A stretch of DNA of 20,837 bases from an uncultured Clostridia bacterium (GCA_946059285.1 CAMGMW010000003.1:1-20837), one strand, 5' to 3'; positions 11,106 to 18,115 are shown, counted from the stretch's first letter. Notes: generated from the sequence alone by a model not told the origin. Translations and numbers: made by a program.

Positions 11106-11132
11106 TTAGCACTCAACACTTATGAGTGCTAA
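11106..11132. promoter_or_regulatory. CIRCE operator (HrcA binding site)
   Basis: The sequence TTAGCACTC-N9-GAGTGCTAA is an exact match to the CIRCE consensus with the standard 9-base spacer. It overlaps the predicted transcription start, just downstream of the -10 box of the hrcA promoter, and sits 24 bases before the hrcA start codon. Confidence 0.97.
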
Positions 11133-11136
11133 GCTA

Positions 11137-11165
11137 ACTATACAACCATGTTTTTCTTTTGTCAA
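11137..11165 (-). promoter_or_regulatory. Sigma-A promoter of hrcA-grpE-dnaK-dnaJ
   Basis: On the minus strand the -35 is TTGACA (11160-11165), the spacer is exactly 17 bases and the -10 is TATAGT (11137-11142). The start site would fall near 11130, at the edge of CIRCE, the usual arrangement for HrcA repression. Confidence 0.92.
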
Positions 11166-11403
11166 TAGGGAAATGAAAATTTTTTCTGTGATATTTTATA
11201 AGAATCCGATCAAAAGATTTGAAAGCTTTTGATCGCACCGAAGGAGCGTCAGATTCTGCGTGAGACGGCGCGGCACGCCTTCGCTCGATGCGCGTTTGCG
11301 CCGCATATTTCAATATTTTAATTGAATCAGTATCAAACAGCGGTCCGCCGCCTCACCCGGGGATGCGCGGTGCGTGCCGGCGCAGACAGCAATATTATTC
11401 CTC
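11166..11403. other. Intergenic region between hrcA promoter and the response-regulator operon
   Basis: I find no credible gene here. It contains a 9-N9-9 inverted repeat at 11208-11234 (GATCAAAAG / CTTTTGATC), an AT-rich palindrome at 11309-11326 (TTCAAT-N6-ATTGAA), and a GC-rich stretch around 11340-11390 with no ORF having a Shine-Dalgarno. It probably carries control sites for the divergent operons. Confidence 0.5.
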
Positions 11404-11450
11404 GTTTTTTACAAATTGTTCACCCAAAATGGGCAAAGGAGGTTATAATG
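11404..11450 (+). promoter_or_regulatory. Putative promoter and direct-repeat operator of the two-component operon
   Basis: TATAAT at 11444-11449 is a perfect -10 without a good -35 at 16-18 bases. In that upstream area lie two half-sites, TTTACA (11408-11413) and TTCACC (11419-11424), with an 11-base repeat period. OmpR-family regulators bind direct repeats with this period, so an activator-dependent, self-regulated promoter is possible. The TATAAT overlaps the start codon of a short leader ORF, so the two interpretations compete. Confidence 0.4.
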
Positions 11451-11483
11451 AAAGGAGAATTGACAGAGAGGGGCGTATTTTGA
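11448..11483 (+). CDS. Possible 11-aa leader peptide coupled to the response regulator
   Basis: A 12-codon ORF encodes MKGELTERGVF. It has the best Shine-Dalgarno in the area, AAAGGAGG at 11435-11442 with a 5-base spacer, and its TGA overlaps the regulator's ATG (TGATG). The regulator itself has only a weak GAGG 11 bases upstream. The arrangement suggests translational coupling, but if TATAAT at 11444 is a promoter the leader start would not be transcribed. No known family; too short to judge by composition. Confidence 0.35.
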   Translation: MKGELTERGVF

Positions 11484-12172
11484 TGGCACAAACCGTGCTG
11501 ATTGTGGAGGACGACCGCAACATTGCCGATCTTTTGCGGCTGTATCTGGAAAAAGAGGGCTATCAGGTGGTGATTGCCTCCGACGGTGCGCGGGGCATCG
11601 AAAAATTCCGGGAGCTGCAGCCCAGCCTGGTTCTGCTGGATGTGATGCTGCCGGAGGTGGATGGCTGGGGCGTCTGCCGCACGATCCGTGCGGAGTCAAA
11701 AACCCCCATTATCATGCTGACCGCCAAGAGCGAGACCGAGGACAAGGTTTACGGTCTGAAGCAGGGCGCGGACGATTACATCACCAAACCGTTTGAAATG
11801 AAGGAGGTCCTTGCGCGAATCGAAGCGGTTTTGCGCCGCAGCGGTATCGCGCCGGAGAAAGCGGCGCGGCGGCTGGTGTTTGACCGGCTGGTCATCGACA
11901 TGGACGCCTTTGAGCTGACGGTGAACGGGCAGAAGATCCCGACGCCGCCGAAGGAGATGGAACTGCTGTTTCATCTTGCCAGCACGCCGAACCGGGTCTA
12001 TACCCGCAACCAACTGCTCGACGAGGTCTGGGGCTTCGATTATTTCGGCGATACACGCACGGTAGATGTGCACATCAAGCGCCTGCGCGAGAAGCTGGAG
12101 GGCGTCTCCGATCAGTGGGAGCTGAAGACCGTCTGGAGCGTCGGCTATAAATTTGAGGTGACCGGCGTATGA
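11483..12172 (+). CDS. OmpR/PhoB-family response regulator
   Basis: A 229-aa two-component transcription factor. The receiver domain (1-118) has the acidic pair Asp10/Asp11, phospho-acceptor Asp53 in LLDVMLPEVDGW, Thr80 and Lys102 in ITKPFEMKE. The winged-helix DNA-binding domain (about 130-227) ends with the family pattern RTVDVHIKRLREKL and TVWSVGYKFE. All phosphorylation residues are intact. The ATG at 11483 starts directly at the receiver domain; an in-frame ATG at 11429 would add 18 residues without an SD. Its stop overlaps the start of the kinase gene by 4 bases, so the two proteins are partners. The signal is unknown; resemblance of the operon to Bacillus CssRS/HtrA suggests envelope stress, by inference. 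Confidence 0.93.
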   Translation: MAQTVLIVEDDRNIADLLRLYLEKEGYQVVIASDGARGIEKFRELQPSLVLLDVMLPEVDGWGVCRTIRAESKTPIIMLTAKSETEDKVYGLKQGADDYITKPFEMKEVLARIEAVLRRSGIAPEKAARRLVFDRLVIDMDAFELTVNGQKIPTPPKEMELLFHLASTPNRVYTRNQLLDEVWGFDYFGDTRTVDVHIKRLREKLEGVSDQWELKTVWSVGYKFEVTGV

Positions 12173-13593
12173 ACACCACCTTCCGGCGGCAGCTCACCAT
12201 GATTGCCTGTCTGCTGCTGGCGGCGACGTTTCTGCTGGGAGTGTCGTTTCTGGCTCTGTTTCACCGTTATGTGGAGAAAAAGCAGGAGGCGGACCTCCGC
12301 AGTGCAGCCGGCACCGTGACAGAGCTGGCGGAATTGTATCCCTCCGTCACCGCGATGTATCTGGACTGGGATTTCCGCATGAATCTGTCGCTGATTTCCG
12401 CCGCGTCCGAAACGGATCTGCTGCTGCTGAGTGCGGACGGCACCGTGCTGCTGTGCTCCAGCGATGTACAGGGCTGTGAGCATATCGGACAGACAGTCGG
12501 ACAGGATAAGGTCGAGCGCGTCTTTTCCGTGGACAGCCTCCGGGCGGATGCCGCCGCTTCCGCGCTCTACGGAGACGAGCGGCTTGCCATAGCGATGGGG
12601 ACGAAAACCTCCGGTGGGCAGCGCACCTGCATCGTGCTTGCATCGGTGAAGCGGTCACAGCTCACCGCACTCACCGGCGGCGCCCTGCGGATCTTTGTAC
12701 TCACCGCACTCGCGGTGCTGCTGATCGCCCTGCTGGCAACGCCGGGGATCGCTCGGCGCGAGGCGAAGCCCATTAAGGATATGGCGGCCGCGGCGCGGCA
12801 GCTTGCCCACGGCAATCTGAGCGTACGCGTCGCCACGGGGCATCAGAACGAGGAAATCGAGGAACTGGCGGTGGCGTTTAACAATATGGCTGCCGCCATG
12901 CAGAATTCCGAAACGGCGCGGCAGGAATTCGTCGCCAACGTCAGTCATGAGCTGAAAACGCCCATCACCACCATCGCGGGCTACCTGGACGGGATGCTTG
13001 ACGGCACCATTCCGGAGGAAAAGCACCGTGCGTATATGGAACTGGTGTTATCGGAGGCACGCCGCCTGTCGCGGCTGGTACGGAACATGCTGGAGGTATC
13101 CCGTCTGCGGGATCAGGGCATCGCGCCGGAGAAGCTGACCGATTTCGACATCTGCGATGTCGCCGCGCAGGCACTGCTGAGCTTTGAACAGCGCATCAAC
13201 CGAAAGAAGCTGAACGTGGAGGTGGAGCTGCCGGAGCTGGGAGTGAGCGTCCATGCCTTTGAGGACGCGGTGACGCAGGTGCTGTATAATTTGCTGGACA
13301 ATGCGGTGAAATTTGTCAATGAGGGCGGCACGTTGGGCATCCGCGTCCAGCGTCAGGGCGGCAAAGCGGTCATCGCCGTGCGGAATACCGGTGCGGTGAT
13401 CCCGCCGGAGGAGCTTCCTCTGATTTTTGACCGGTTCCACAAAACCGATAAGAGCCGTTCCAGCGACCGTGACGGCGCGGGCTTGGGGCTTTACATCGTC
13501 AAAACGATGGTCCTGGCACACGGCGAGGATGTGTATGTCACCAGCGCCGACGGTGTGACGGAATTTACGTTTACCCTGCCGTTGGGCAGATAG
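12169..13593 (+). CDS. Membrane sensor histidine kinase, HAMP type
   Basis: A 474-aa kinase overlapping the response regulator by ATGA; GAGGTG lies 8 bases upstream. TM1 is about residues 10-31, followed by an extracytoplasmic sensor domain of about 140 residues with no motif I recognise. TM2 is about 172-196 and a HAMP domain about 197-250. The dimerisation/H-box is FVANVSHELKTPITTI with phospho-His260. The ATP-binding domain shows the N box LYNLLDNAVKF, a G1-like GAVIPPEE region, the F box IFDRFHKTDKSR and the G2 box DGAGLGLYIVK. It looks fully active. It forms one operon with the regulator upstream and the HtrA-like protein 8 bases downstream, so the extracytoplasmic pseudoprotease may feed into its signalling. 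Confidence 0.93.
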   Translation: MNTTFRRQLTMIACLLLAATFLLGVSFLALFHRYVEKKQEADLRSAAGTVTELAELYPSVTAMYLDWDFRMNLSLISAASETDLLLLSADGTVLLCSSDVQGCEHIGQTVGQDKVERVFSVDSLRADAAASALYGDERLAIAMGTKTSGGQRTCIVLASVKRSQLTALTGGALRIFVLTALAVLLIALLATPGIARREAKPIKDMAAAARQLAHGNLSVRVATGHQNEEIEELAVAFNNMAAAMQNSETARQEFVANVSHELKTPITTIAGYLDGMLDGTIPEEKHRAYMELVLSEARRLSRLVRNMLEVSRLRDQGIAPEKLTDFDICDVAAQALLSFEQRINRKKLNVEVELPELGVSVHAFEDAVTQVLYNLLDNAVKFVNEGGTLGIRVQRQGGKAVIAVRNTGAVIPPEELPLIFDRFHKTDKSRSSDRDGAGLGLYIVKTMVLAHGEDVYVTSADGVTEFTFTLPLGR

Positions 13594-13601
13594 GAGGAGT
13601 T

Positions 13602-14834
13602 ATGGACGATCTGACACCGATGGAACCGGACTATCAGGAAATACCGTCCCAGCCGCAGCAGCAGAATCCGGGTTACTACGGCACGGGTCGCCAGCCGCGG
13701 CAGGAGCAGACGCATACGCTGGTGCTTCTGGTTTTGACAGCGGTGCTGCTGACGGCCAATCTGGTGACGATTTTTGTACTTTTGGGACTGCGGACGAAGC
13801 AGCTCATCGATACCGCCGCGCCGACGGAGTCAACAATGGAGAGCCTGCCGTCTCAGGTTTCGTCAAACCTCACGACGGATCAGATCCGGGAGAACGCCTC
13901 TTCCGGCGACGCGGAGCTGCAGATCAGCAGTGCCGACGGCGCGGAGCTTTCTCTGCGGGCGCTGTATGACAAGGTCAAGCCCTCCGTGGTCACGGTGACG
14001 TGCGCGGATACGGTGGGCACCGGCGTGATCATGACCGATGACGGCTATATTCTCACCAACGCCGCCCTTTTACAGGGCAGTGACGAGCTGACCGTTACCC
14101 TCTCGGACGGCAGCGGCTATTCCGCCGCACGGATCGGCAGTGATATCGCCACGGATCTGGCGGTGCTGAAAATCGACGCGGACGGACTGCCGGCGGCGGA
14201 ATTCGGCGATTCTGACGCGGTGCGGACCGGCGACCGGGCGATCGCCGTAAGCAATCCCTTTGATGAGTCTCTCAGCGGGACCATGACCGTGGGGATCATT
14301 GCCGCCGTGAATGAAAATGTGACTGTTTCGGGCAGAAACACCTGTATTTTCCAGACGGACGCCGCCCCGGGGGGCGTCGGAGGACCGCTGTTTAATGGCG
14401 CGGGACAGGTAATCGCCATCAATATCGGTCAGGTGGGAACCTTCATTTCCTATCAGACCGTTTCCGATGTCGGCTTTGCTTTGCCTGTCACGGAGGTTCA
14501 GCTGCTGGTGCAGGAGCTGATACAGCAGGGCTATATCAGCGGACGCGCAGGGCTGGGAATCGAGATTCTGGAGATTCCCGCTGAAAAGCGGCAGTATTGG
14601 GATCTGCCGGAGGGCGTGATGATCGGCAGCGTCAACAACGGCAGCAGCGCGCAGCTTGCCGGACTTCGCGCCGGAGATATCCTGACTTCTCTGAACGATA
14701 CCGCGGTGACGGACGCAGAAAGCTATCGACGCGCGTTGAACGACTTTCAGGCGGGGGATGCGGTGCGTGTATATGTGTACCGCGGCGGCAGGCAGTATTA
14801 TGCTGACTTGGTCTTTGAGGCGGCTGCGCCTTAG
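13602..14834 (+). CDS. Membrane-anchored HtrA/DegP-like PDZ protein lacking catalytic His and Ser (predicted pseudoprotease)
   Basis: A 410-aa S1C-family homologue; the AGGAGG just before 13602 overlaps the kinase stop. Residues 1-38 are Pro/Gln-rich and cytoplasmic, with one TM at about 39-63. A linker follows, then the trypsin-like domain (about 118-305) and one PDZ domain (about 313-405). Family landmarks align clearly: VKPSVVTV, TGVIMTDDGYILTN, ATDLAVLKID, NPFD, QTDAA, GGPLFN, GFALPV. The triad does not. HtrA TNNHV reads TNAAL (His to Ala155), Asp185 in TDLAVLK is kept, and TDAAINPGNSGGPL reads TDAAPGGVGGPL, so two residues are missing and Ser is Val259. The frame is intact, so it is not a simple pseudogene. 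It may be a chaperone, sensor or decoy in the envelope. It is last in the operon, followed by a hairpin terminator. Confidence 0.9.
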   Translation: MDDLTPMEPDYQEIPSQPQQQNPGYYGTGRQPRQEQTHTLVLLVLTAVLLTANLVTIFVLLGLRTKQLIDTAAPTESTMESLPSQVSSNLTTDQIRENASSGDAELQISSADGAELSLRALYDKVKPSVVTVTCADTVGTGVIMTDDGYILTNAALLQGSDELTVTLSDGSGYSAARIGSDIATDLAVLKIDADGLPAAEFGDSDAVRTGDRAIAVSNPFDESLSGTMTVGIIAAVNENVTVSGRNTCIFQTDAAPGGVGGPLFNGAGQVIAINIGQVGTFISYQTVSDVGFALPVTEVQLLVQELIQQGYISGRAGLGIEILEIPAEKRQYWDLPEGVMIGSVNNGSSAQLAGLRAGDILTSLNDTAVTDAESYRRALNDFQAGDAVRVYVYRGGRQYYADLVFEAAAP

Positions 14835-14950
14835 GAAGCGCCTGCTCGGAGATAGAGAGCAGAAACGCTTTGAAAATGCCGCGTCTGGCACATAGATAAA
14901 GCCGATGGGCGTGTGGGCGCCTATTTGGCGCCGAGCCGTTTTGACGGAAA

Positions 14951-14994
14951 GCGCAGCGCATCGAAAAGGTCTTTGATGCGCTGCGCCTTGTTTT
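14951..14994 (+). terminator. Terminator of the two-component/HtrA-like operon
   Basis: A perfect 12-bp stem, GCGCAGCGCATC (14951-14962) with GATGCGCTGCGC (14975-14986), can extend inward through GAA/TTT-type pairs. It is followed by CTTGTTTT on the plus strand, 117 bases past the stop of the HtrA-like gene. A small 5-bp AGCTT/AAGCT hairpin with TTT at 14997-15012 may back it up. Confidence 0.85.
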
Positions 14995-15144
14995 CCAGCT
15001 TCGAAAGCTTTTAAGCGGTTCTGAGCGAATGGTTGTTAAATGCTTTTATAGATTGTCGCGTTAAAATATATTGAAGGATAACCCCCTGTCGGTTTCCTTT
15101 TCCGCGCTCTTTCCCGCTGCAATCTTCATCGGTCTTTCAGCAGA

Positions 15145-15188
15145 CACAGCCGCCCCGCCGCGGGTTTTCCCGCAGCGGGGCGGCTGTG
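15145..15188. terminator. Large GC-rich hairpin, probable terminator for the minus-strand operon
   Basis: Arms CACAGCCGCCCCGC and GCGGGGCGGCTGTG (14 bp), one C-A mismatch, then 5 more pairs GCGGG/CCCGC and a TTTT loop. It lies 68 bases after the lipoprotein stop, between convergent transcription units. There is no good T-run on either side, so it may act as a transcription block or a 3'-end stabiliser rather than a canonical terminator. Confidence 0.6.
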
Positions 15189-15256
15189 CTTATCCGTTTA
15201 CTATAAAAGTATGTTTTTCTTTACGCAGTATGCTTTGGCGCAGTATGGACCGTTCA

Positions 15257-15742
15257 TCATGATCCGGACGACCGAATGGAAACGGCAGCGTTGCTGAAAT
15301 CCACATACCATTGGGTGCCGTCCGTATAGACCACGGAGTTCATCTGCATGTCTCCCTCCAGCTTTCCGCTGATGTGAATCTTTAGCGACAGTTGTCTTGC
15401 CTCCGTCACCGTCATGTGGCAGGCGTATTCCCGCAAAAGCACCGCTTCCAATTCTCTGCATTCCTCCTGGGAGAATTCTTCCATACCGAGCGCCCTTGCG
15501 GTGAGGGTATACTGCTCGCCGACATCGGGAAAGAATACGGTTCGCAGCTCGTCCAGCTCTCCGGCGTTCAAGCCCTCGCTATTGAGCACCGCGGCAGGCA
15601 TCGCCTGCTGCAGCTGGCTGAAATCATTGTCCTGTAACGCACGGCAATAGGCGTCTACCGGCGCCATATACTCCGCTGCCGTGGACGCGCCGCAGGCGGT
15701 CAACAGCAGCAACGCCGCCAAAAGGGGCACAAGCCGTTTCAT
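15257..15742 (-). CDS. Small lipoprotein, NTF2-like in appearance
   Basis: A 161-aa protein with a typical lipoprotein signal peptide: MKR, a hydrophobic LVPLLAALLLL core, then the lipobox LTAC with lipidated Cys17. It should be anchored outside the membrane. The mature part starts with a helix of the YCRALQDNDFSQLQQAM type, and near the end has a VVYTDGTQWYVDFSN strand pattern. These fit NTF2-like/DUF4878-type lipoproteins common in Clostridia, but I do not recognise a specific family. The ATG at 15742 lies 4 bases after the mscL stop; the Shine-Dalgarno (AGGGATGATG) is weak, so translation probably depends on coupling to mscL. Last gene of the minus-strand run. Confidence 0.75.
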   Translation of the reverse strand: MKRLVPLLAALLLLTACGASTAAEYMAPVDAYCRALQDNDFSQLQQAMPAAVLNSEGLNAGELDELRTVFFPDVGEQYTLTARALGMEEFSQEECRELEAVLLREYACHMTVTEARQLSLKIHISGKLEGDMQMNSVVYTDGTQWYVDFSNAAVSIRSSGS

Positions 15743-15746
15743 CGCA

Positions 15747-16211
15747 TCATCCCTGCTTTTCCTTCAACAGGTCGCGGATCTCAGTGAGCAGTTCCTCCTC
15801 CTTGGTGGGCTTGGGCGGCTCGGCGGGCTTTTCCGCTTCCTTCTTCTTTCCCAGCTCGCGCAGGCGGTTCATCCCCTTGACCATCATGAAGATCACAAAC
15901 GCCAGAATCAAAAAGCTGATGACGGAAGAAATAAAATTGCCGAATTTCAGATAGTTGATAATGACCTCGCCGGTTTCCGGGTCAATCTTTTCCCCGAACA
16001 GGGAGGGCAGGGCGATCTGCCAGGAGGAGAAATCGATGCTGCCGGTAAAGATGGACACGATGGGCATGATGATATTGTCGGTAAACGAAGTGACCAGATC
16101 CTTGAACACCGCGCCGATGATCACGCCGGTTGCCATGTCAAACATACTGCCCTTGATGGCAAACTCTTTAAATTCCTTCAGAAATTTGCTCTTTTTTTCT
16201 TTCTTTGCCAT
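15747..16211 (-). CDS. mscL: Large-conductance mechanosensitive channel MscL
   Basis: A 154-aa pentameric channel subunit that opens on membrane tension during osmotic downshock. The amphipathic N-terminal helix (FLKEFKEFAIKG) leads into TM1 (about 22-50, with MATGVIIGAVFKDLVTSF, the pore-lining constriction helix). A periplasmic loop contains the EKIDPETGEVIINYLKFG pattern, TM2 is about 90-114 and the cytoplasmic tail ends in the helix EEELLTEIRDLLKE. The tail is a little long, with a Pro/Lys/Glu linker (about 121-139). The ATG at 16211 has AAAGGAG 8 bases upstream. It lies 41 bases after serS; no clear promoter is visible in the gap. Confidence 0.96.
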   Translation of the reverse strand: MAKKEKKSKFLKEFKEFAIKGSMFDMATGVIIGAVFKDLVTSFTDNIIMPIVSIFTGSIDFSSWQIALPSLFGEKIDPETGEVIINYLKFGNFISSVISFLILAFVIFMMVKGMNRLRELGKKKEAEKPAEPPKPTKEEELLTEIRDLLKEKQG

Positions 16212-16252
16212 ATTTTGTGCTCCTTTCAGAATATTCTTTATATTCTTTCAAA

Positions 16253-17542
16253 TTAACGACGCTCAATCAGCTCCAAGCCGCCAAGGTATTTACGCAGCAC
16301 CTCCGGCACGACGACGGAGCCGTCTGCACGCTGATTCTGCTCGACCATCGCGGGGAAGATGCGTGAGGTTGCAAGGCCGGAGCCGTTGAGGGTGTGCACG
16401 AACTCGGTCTTGCCGGTGGCTTCGCGGCGGAAGCGGATGTTGCCGCGGCGCGCCTGATAATCGCGCGCGTTGGAAACGGAGGAGACCTCCTTATAGCCGT
16501 TCATCGAGGGGATCAGGATCTCGATGTCATACGTCCGTGCCATCGAGGCCGAGCAGTCGCCCGCGGCCAGCTTCACCGTGCGGAAATGGAAGCCCAGATC
16601 GCGCACCAGCGCCTCCGCTTTGCCGACCAGCTCCTCAAACGCCTCGTCGGACTTTTCCGGCAGGGTGTACTGGAACATCTCGACCTTGTTGAACTGGTGT
16701 CCGCGCACCATACCGCGCTCATCGGCGCGGTGAGAACCCGCTTCACGGCGGAAGCAGGGCGTATAGGCAAAGAGCTTATGCGGCAGCTCCGCCTCGCTGA
16801 GGATTTCGTTGCGGTGCAGGGAGGCAAGGGCGGTTTCCGCCGTCGGAAGCATGAAATGCATCCGGTCATCGGTCGGGTTTTCGATTTTATAGACCTCGTC
16901 GGCAAATTTCGGGAACTGTCCTGCCGTTTCGCCGCACTGGTACTCCAGCATATGCGGCAGAATGACCATTTCATAGCCGTCGCGCAGATGGCAGTCCATA
17001 AAGTAGTTGAGCAGCGCCCATTCCAACTGCGCGCCGAGCCCACGATACATCCAGAAGCCGGAGCCGGCGAGCTTTGTGCCGCGCTCATAGTCAATCAGCC
17101 CTAAATCGGTGCAAAGATCGACATGATGCTTCGGCGTAAAGTCAAATTGATGCCTTTCTCCGGAGTAACGCAGGGGCTCGTTGTTCTCCTTGCCGCCGGG
17201 CTTCAGATCGGGATCGGGCAGATTCGGCAGGGACAGCATCAGCGTGCGGTATTCCGCCTCAATCTCCGCCAGCGCTTTGTCGTTTTCCGCGATTTGCGCC
17301 TTTAATTCGCCCATACGCTTGAAAACAGGCGCGACATCCTCTCCGGCCTTTTTCCGCATGGGGATCTCTTTGGATACGCGGTTTTGCTCCGCCTTGTCCG
17401 TTTCGGTAGCGAGAATCAGCGCCCGACGCTTCGCGTCCAGCTCCAGAATGCGGTCCACCTGCTCGTCACAGTTGACCTCCTTCGCCCGAAGCCCTTCCTT
17501 AACGCCGTTCGGATCCTCTTTGATTCGTTTAATGTCCAGCAT
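16253..17542 (-). CDS. serS: Seryl-tRNA synthetase
   Basis: A 429-aa class II enzyme that charges tRNA-Ser with serine. The N-terminal antiparallel coiled-coil arm for the tRNA long variable loop spans about 30-105 (rich in Lys/Glu/Ala). The catalytic domain has the TAE serine-recognition motif at 234-236, motif 2 FRREAGS (264-270) with GMVRGHQFNKVE, and motif 3 GSGLATSR (387-394). Motif 3 reads ATSR where the commonest bacterial enzymes have AVGRT, and motif 2 reads SHRADERG for SAGRDTRG. I believe this variant is shared by a Clostridia subgroup. The ATG at 17542 has GAGGTGAT close upstream. No T-box leader is present; the gene is 21 bases after the coiled-coil protein gene. Confidence 0.95.
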   Translation of the reverse strand: MLDIKRIKEDPNGVKEGLRAKEVNCDEQVDRILELDAKRRALILATETDKAEQNRVSKEIPMRKKAGEDVAPVFKRMGELKAQIAENDKALAEIEAEYRTLMLSLPNLPDPDLKPGGKENNEPLRYSGERHQFDFTPKHHVDLCTDLGLIDYERGTKLAGSGFWMYRGLGAQLEWALLNYFMDCHLRDGYEMVILPHMLEYQCGETAGQFPKFADEVYKIENPTDDRMHFMLPTAETALASLHRNEILSEAELPHKLFAYTPCFRREAGSHRADERGMVRGHQFNKVEMFQYTLPEKSDEAFEELVGKAEALVRDLGFHFRTVKLAAGDCSASMARTYDIEILIPSMNGYKEVSSVSNARDYQARRGNIRFRREATGKTEFVHTLNGSGLATSRIFPAMVEQNQRADGSVVVPEVLRKYLGGLELIERR

Positions 17543-17563
17543 ATGATCACCTCATGATTGCAG

Positions 17564-18115
17564 TTATGCAACGCTGCTTTTTAATTCATTATATAGCTTT
17601 AACGCATGCTCCGAGAGGGAGTGCGCCAATGGCTCCAGCTCGTTCATGACCTTCTCCAGCGCGGCGCTGTCATGCGCGGCTGCTGCGGTCTGTGCCTGCA
17701 GCAGCAGTTCGGTTGCCTTCAGGCTGTTTTCACATGCCGCCAGCTTTTCGGCGGCGTCCTTTTGCTGCTGCTCCAGCGCTGCCTTTACCTCTGCCGTTTC
17801 GGCGGAAGCGGCGTCCAGCGCTGCCTGCGCTTTGCTCAGCGCTTCGGCTGCCTCGTCCGCCTCGGATTGCAATGTTTGATTCTTTGCGGTTTCCTCATCC
17901 AGCATCTGCTGCATTGCTGCGATATTCTCACGGGCGCCCCGATTCGCCGCCTCAAGATCATCCTGCATGGCGTTCACCTTGATTCCCAGAGAAATCGCAA
18001 CAAACAGGAACGCTACCGCGAACATGATGCCCATATACTCCAACAGGGCGCGTTTTTTCTTCGCCGTCAGGGGAGCTTCCTCCTGCGGCGCTTTTGTTTG
18101 TGTTTCAGTTGTCAT
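17564..18115 (-). CDS. Unrecognised single-TM coiled-coil protein following parB
   Basis: A 183-aa protein I cannot assign to a family. A polar N-terminus (1-18) precedes a KKKR positive patch and one TM at about 26-47 (YMGIMFAVAFLFVAISLGI), predicting N-in topology. The rest (about 50-135) is Ala/Glu/Gln-rich heptad-like coiled coil, ending in a short helical domain (LEKVMNELEPLAHSLSEHALKLYNEL). The ATG at 18115 lies inside parB (11-base overlap) with GGAGG 6 bases upstream, so it is coupled to parB. Many Clostridia carry a DUF4446 membrane protein between parB and serS; this occupies the same slot with similar topology, but I see no DUF4446 sequence motif. A link to chromosome segregation or the envelope is only positional inference. 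Confidence 0.8.
   Translation of the reverse strand: MTTETQTKAPQEEAPLTAKKKRALLEYMGIMFAVAFLFVAISLGIKVNAMQDDLEAANRGARENIAAMQQMLDEETAKNQTLQSEADEAAEALSKAQAALDAASAETAEVKAALEQQQKDAAEKLAACENSLKATELLLQAQTAAAAHDSAALEKVMNELEPLAHSLSEHALKLYNELKSSVA

Larger units (their letters stand above)
14835..15256. other. Intergenic region between the convergent two-component operon and lipoprotein gene
   Basis: There is no convincing gene; a 63-codon frame from 15071 runs across a strong hairpin and has no Shine-Dalgarno. The region holds an imperfect hairpin at 14836-14870 (AAGCG/CGCTT plus CTGCTC/GAGCAG), a GGCGCC-TATTT-GGCGCC palindrome near 14914-14931, and the terminators at 14951-14994 and 15145-15188. Bases 15015-15140 show nothing I can assign. 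Confidence 0.6.

Noticed and set aside
15071..15262. 63-codon plus-strand frame in the gap before the lipoprotein gene
   Set aside because: It crosses the large 15145-15188 hairpin, lacks a Shine-Dalgarno and shows no coding character.
17543..17563. T-box riboswitch upstream of serS
   Set aside because: The gap to the upstream gene is only 21 bases, so there is no room for a T-box leader.
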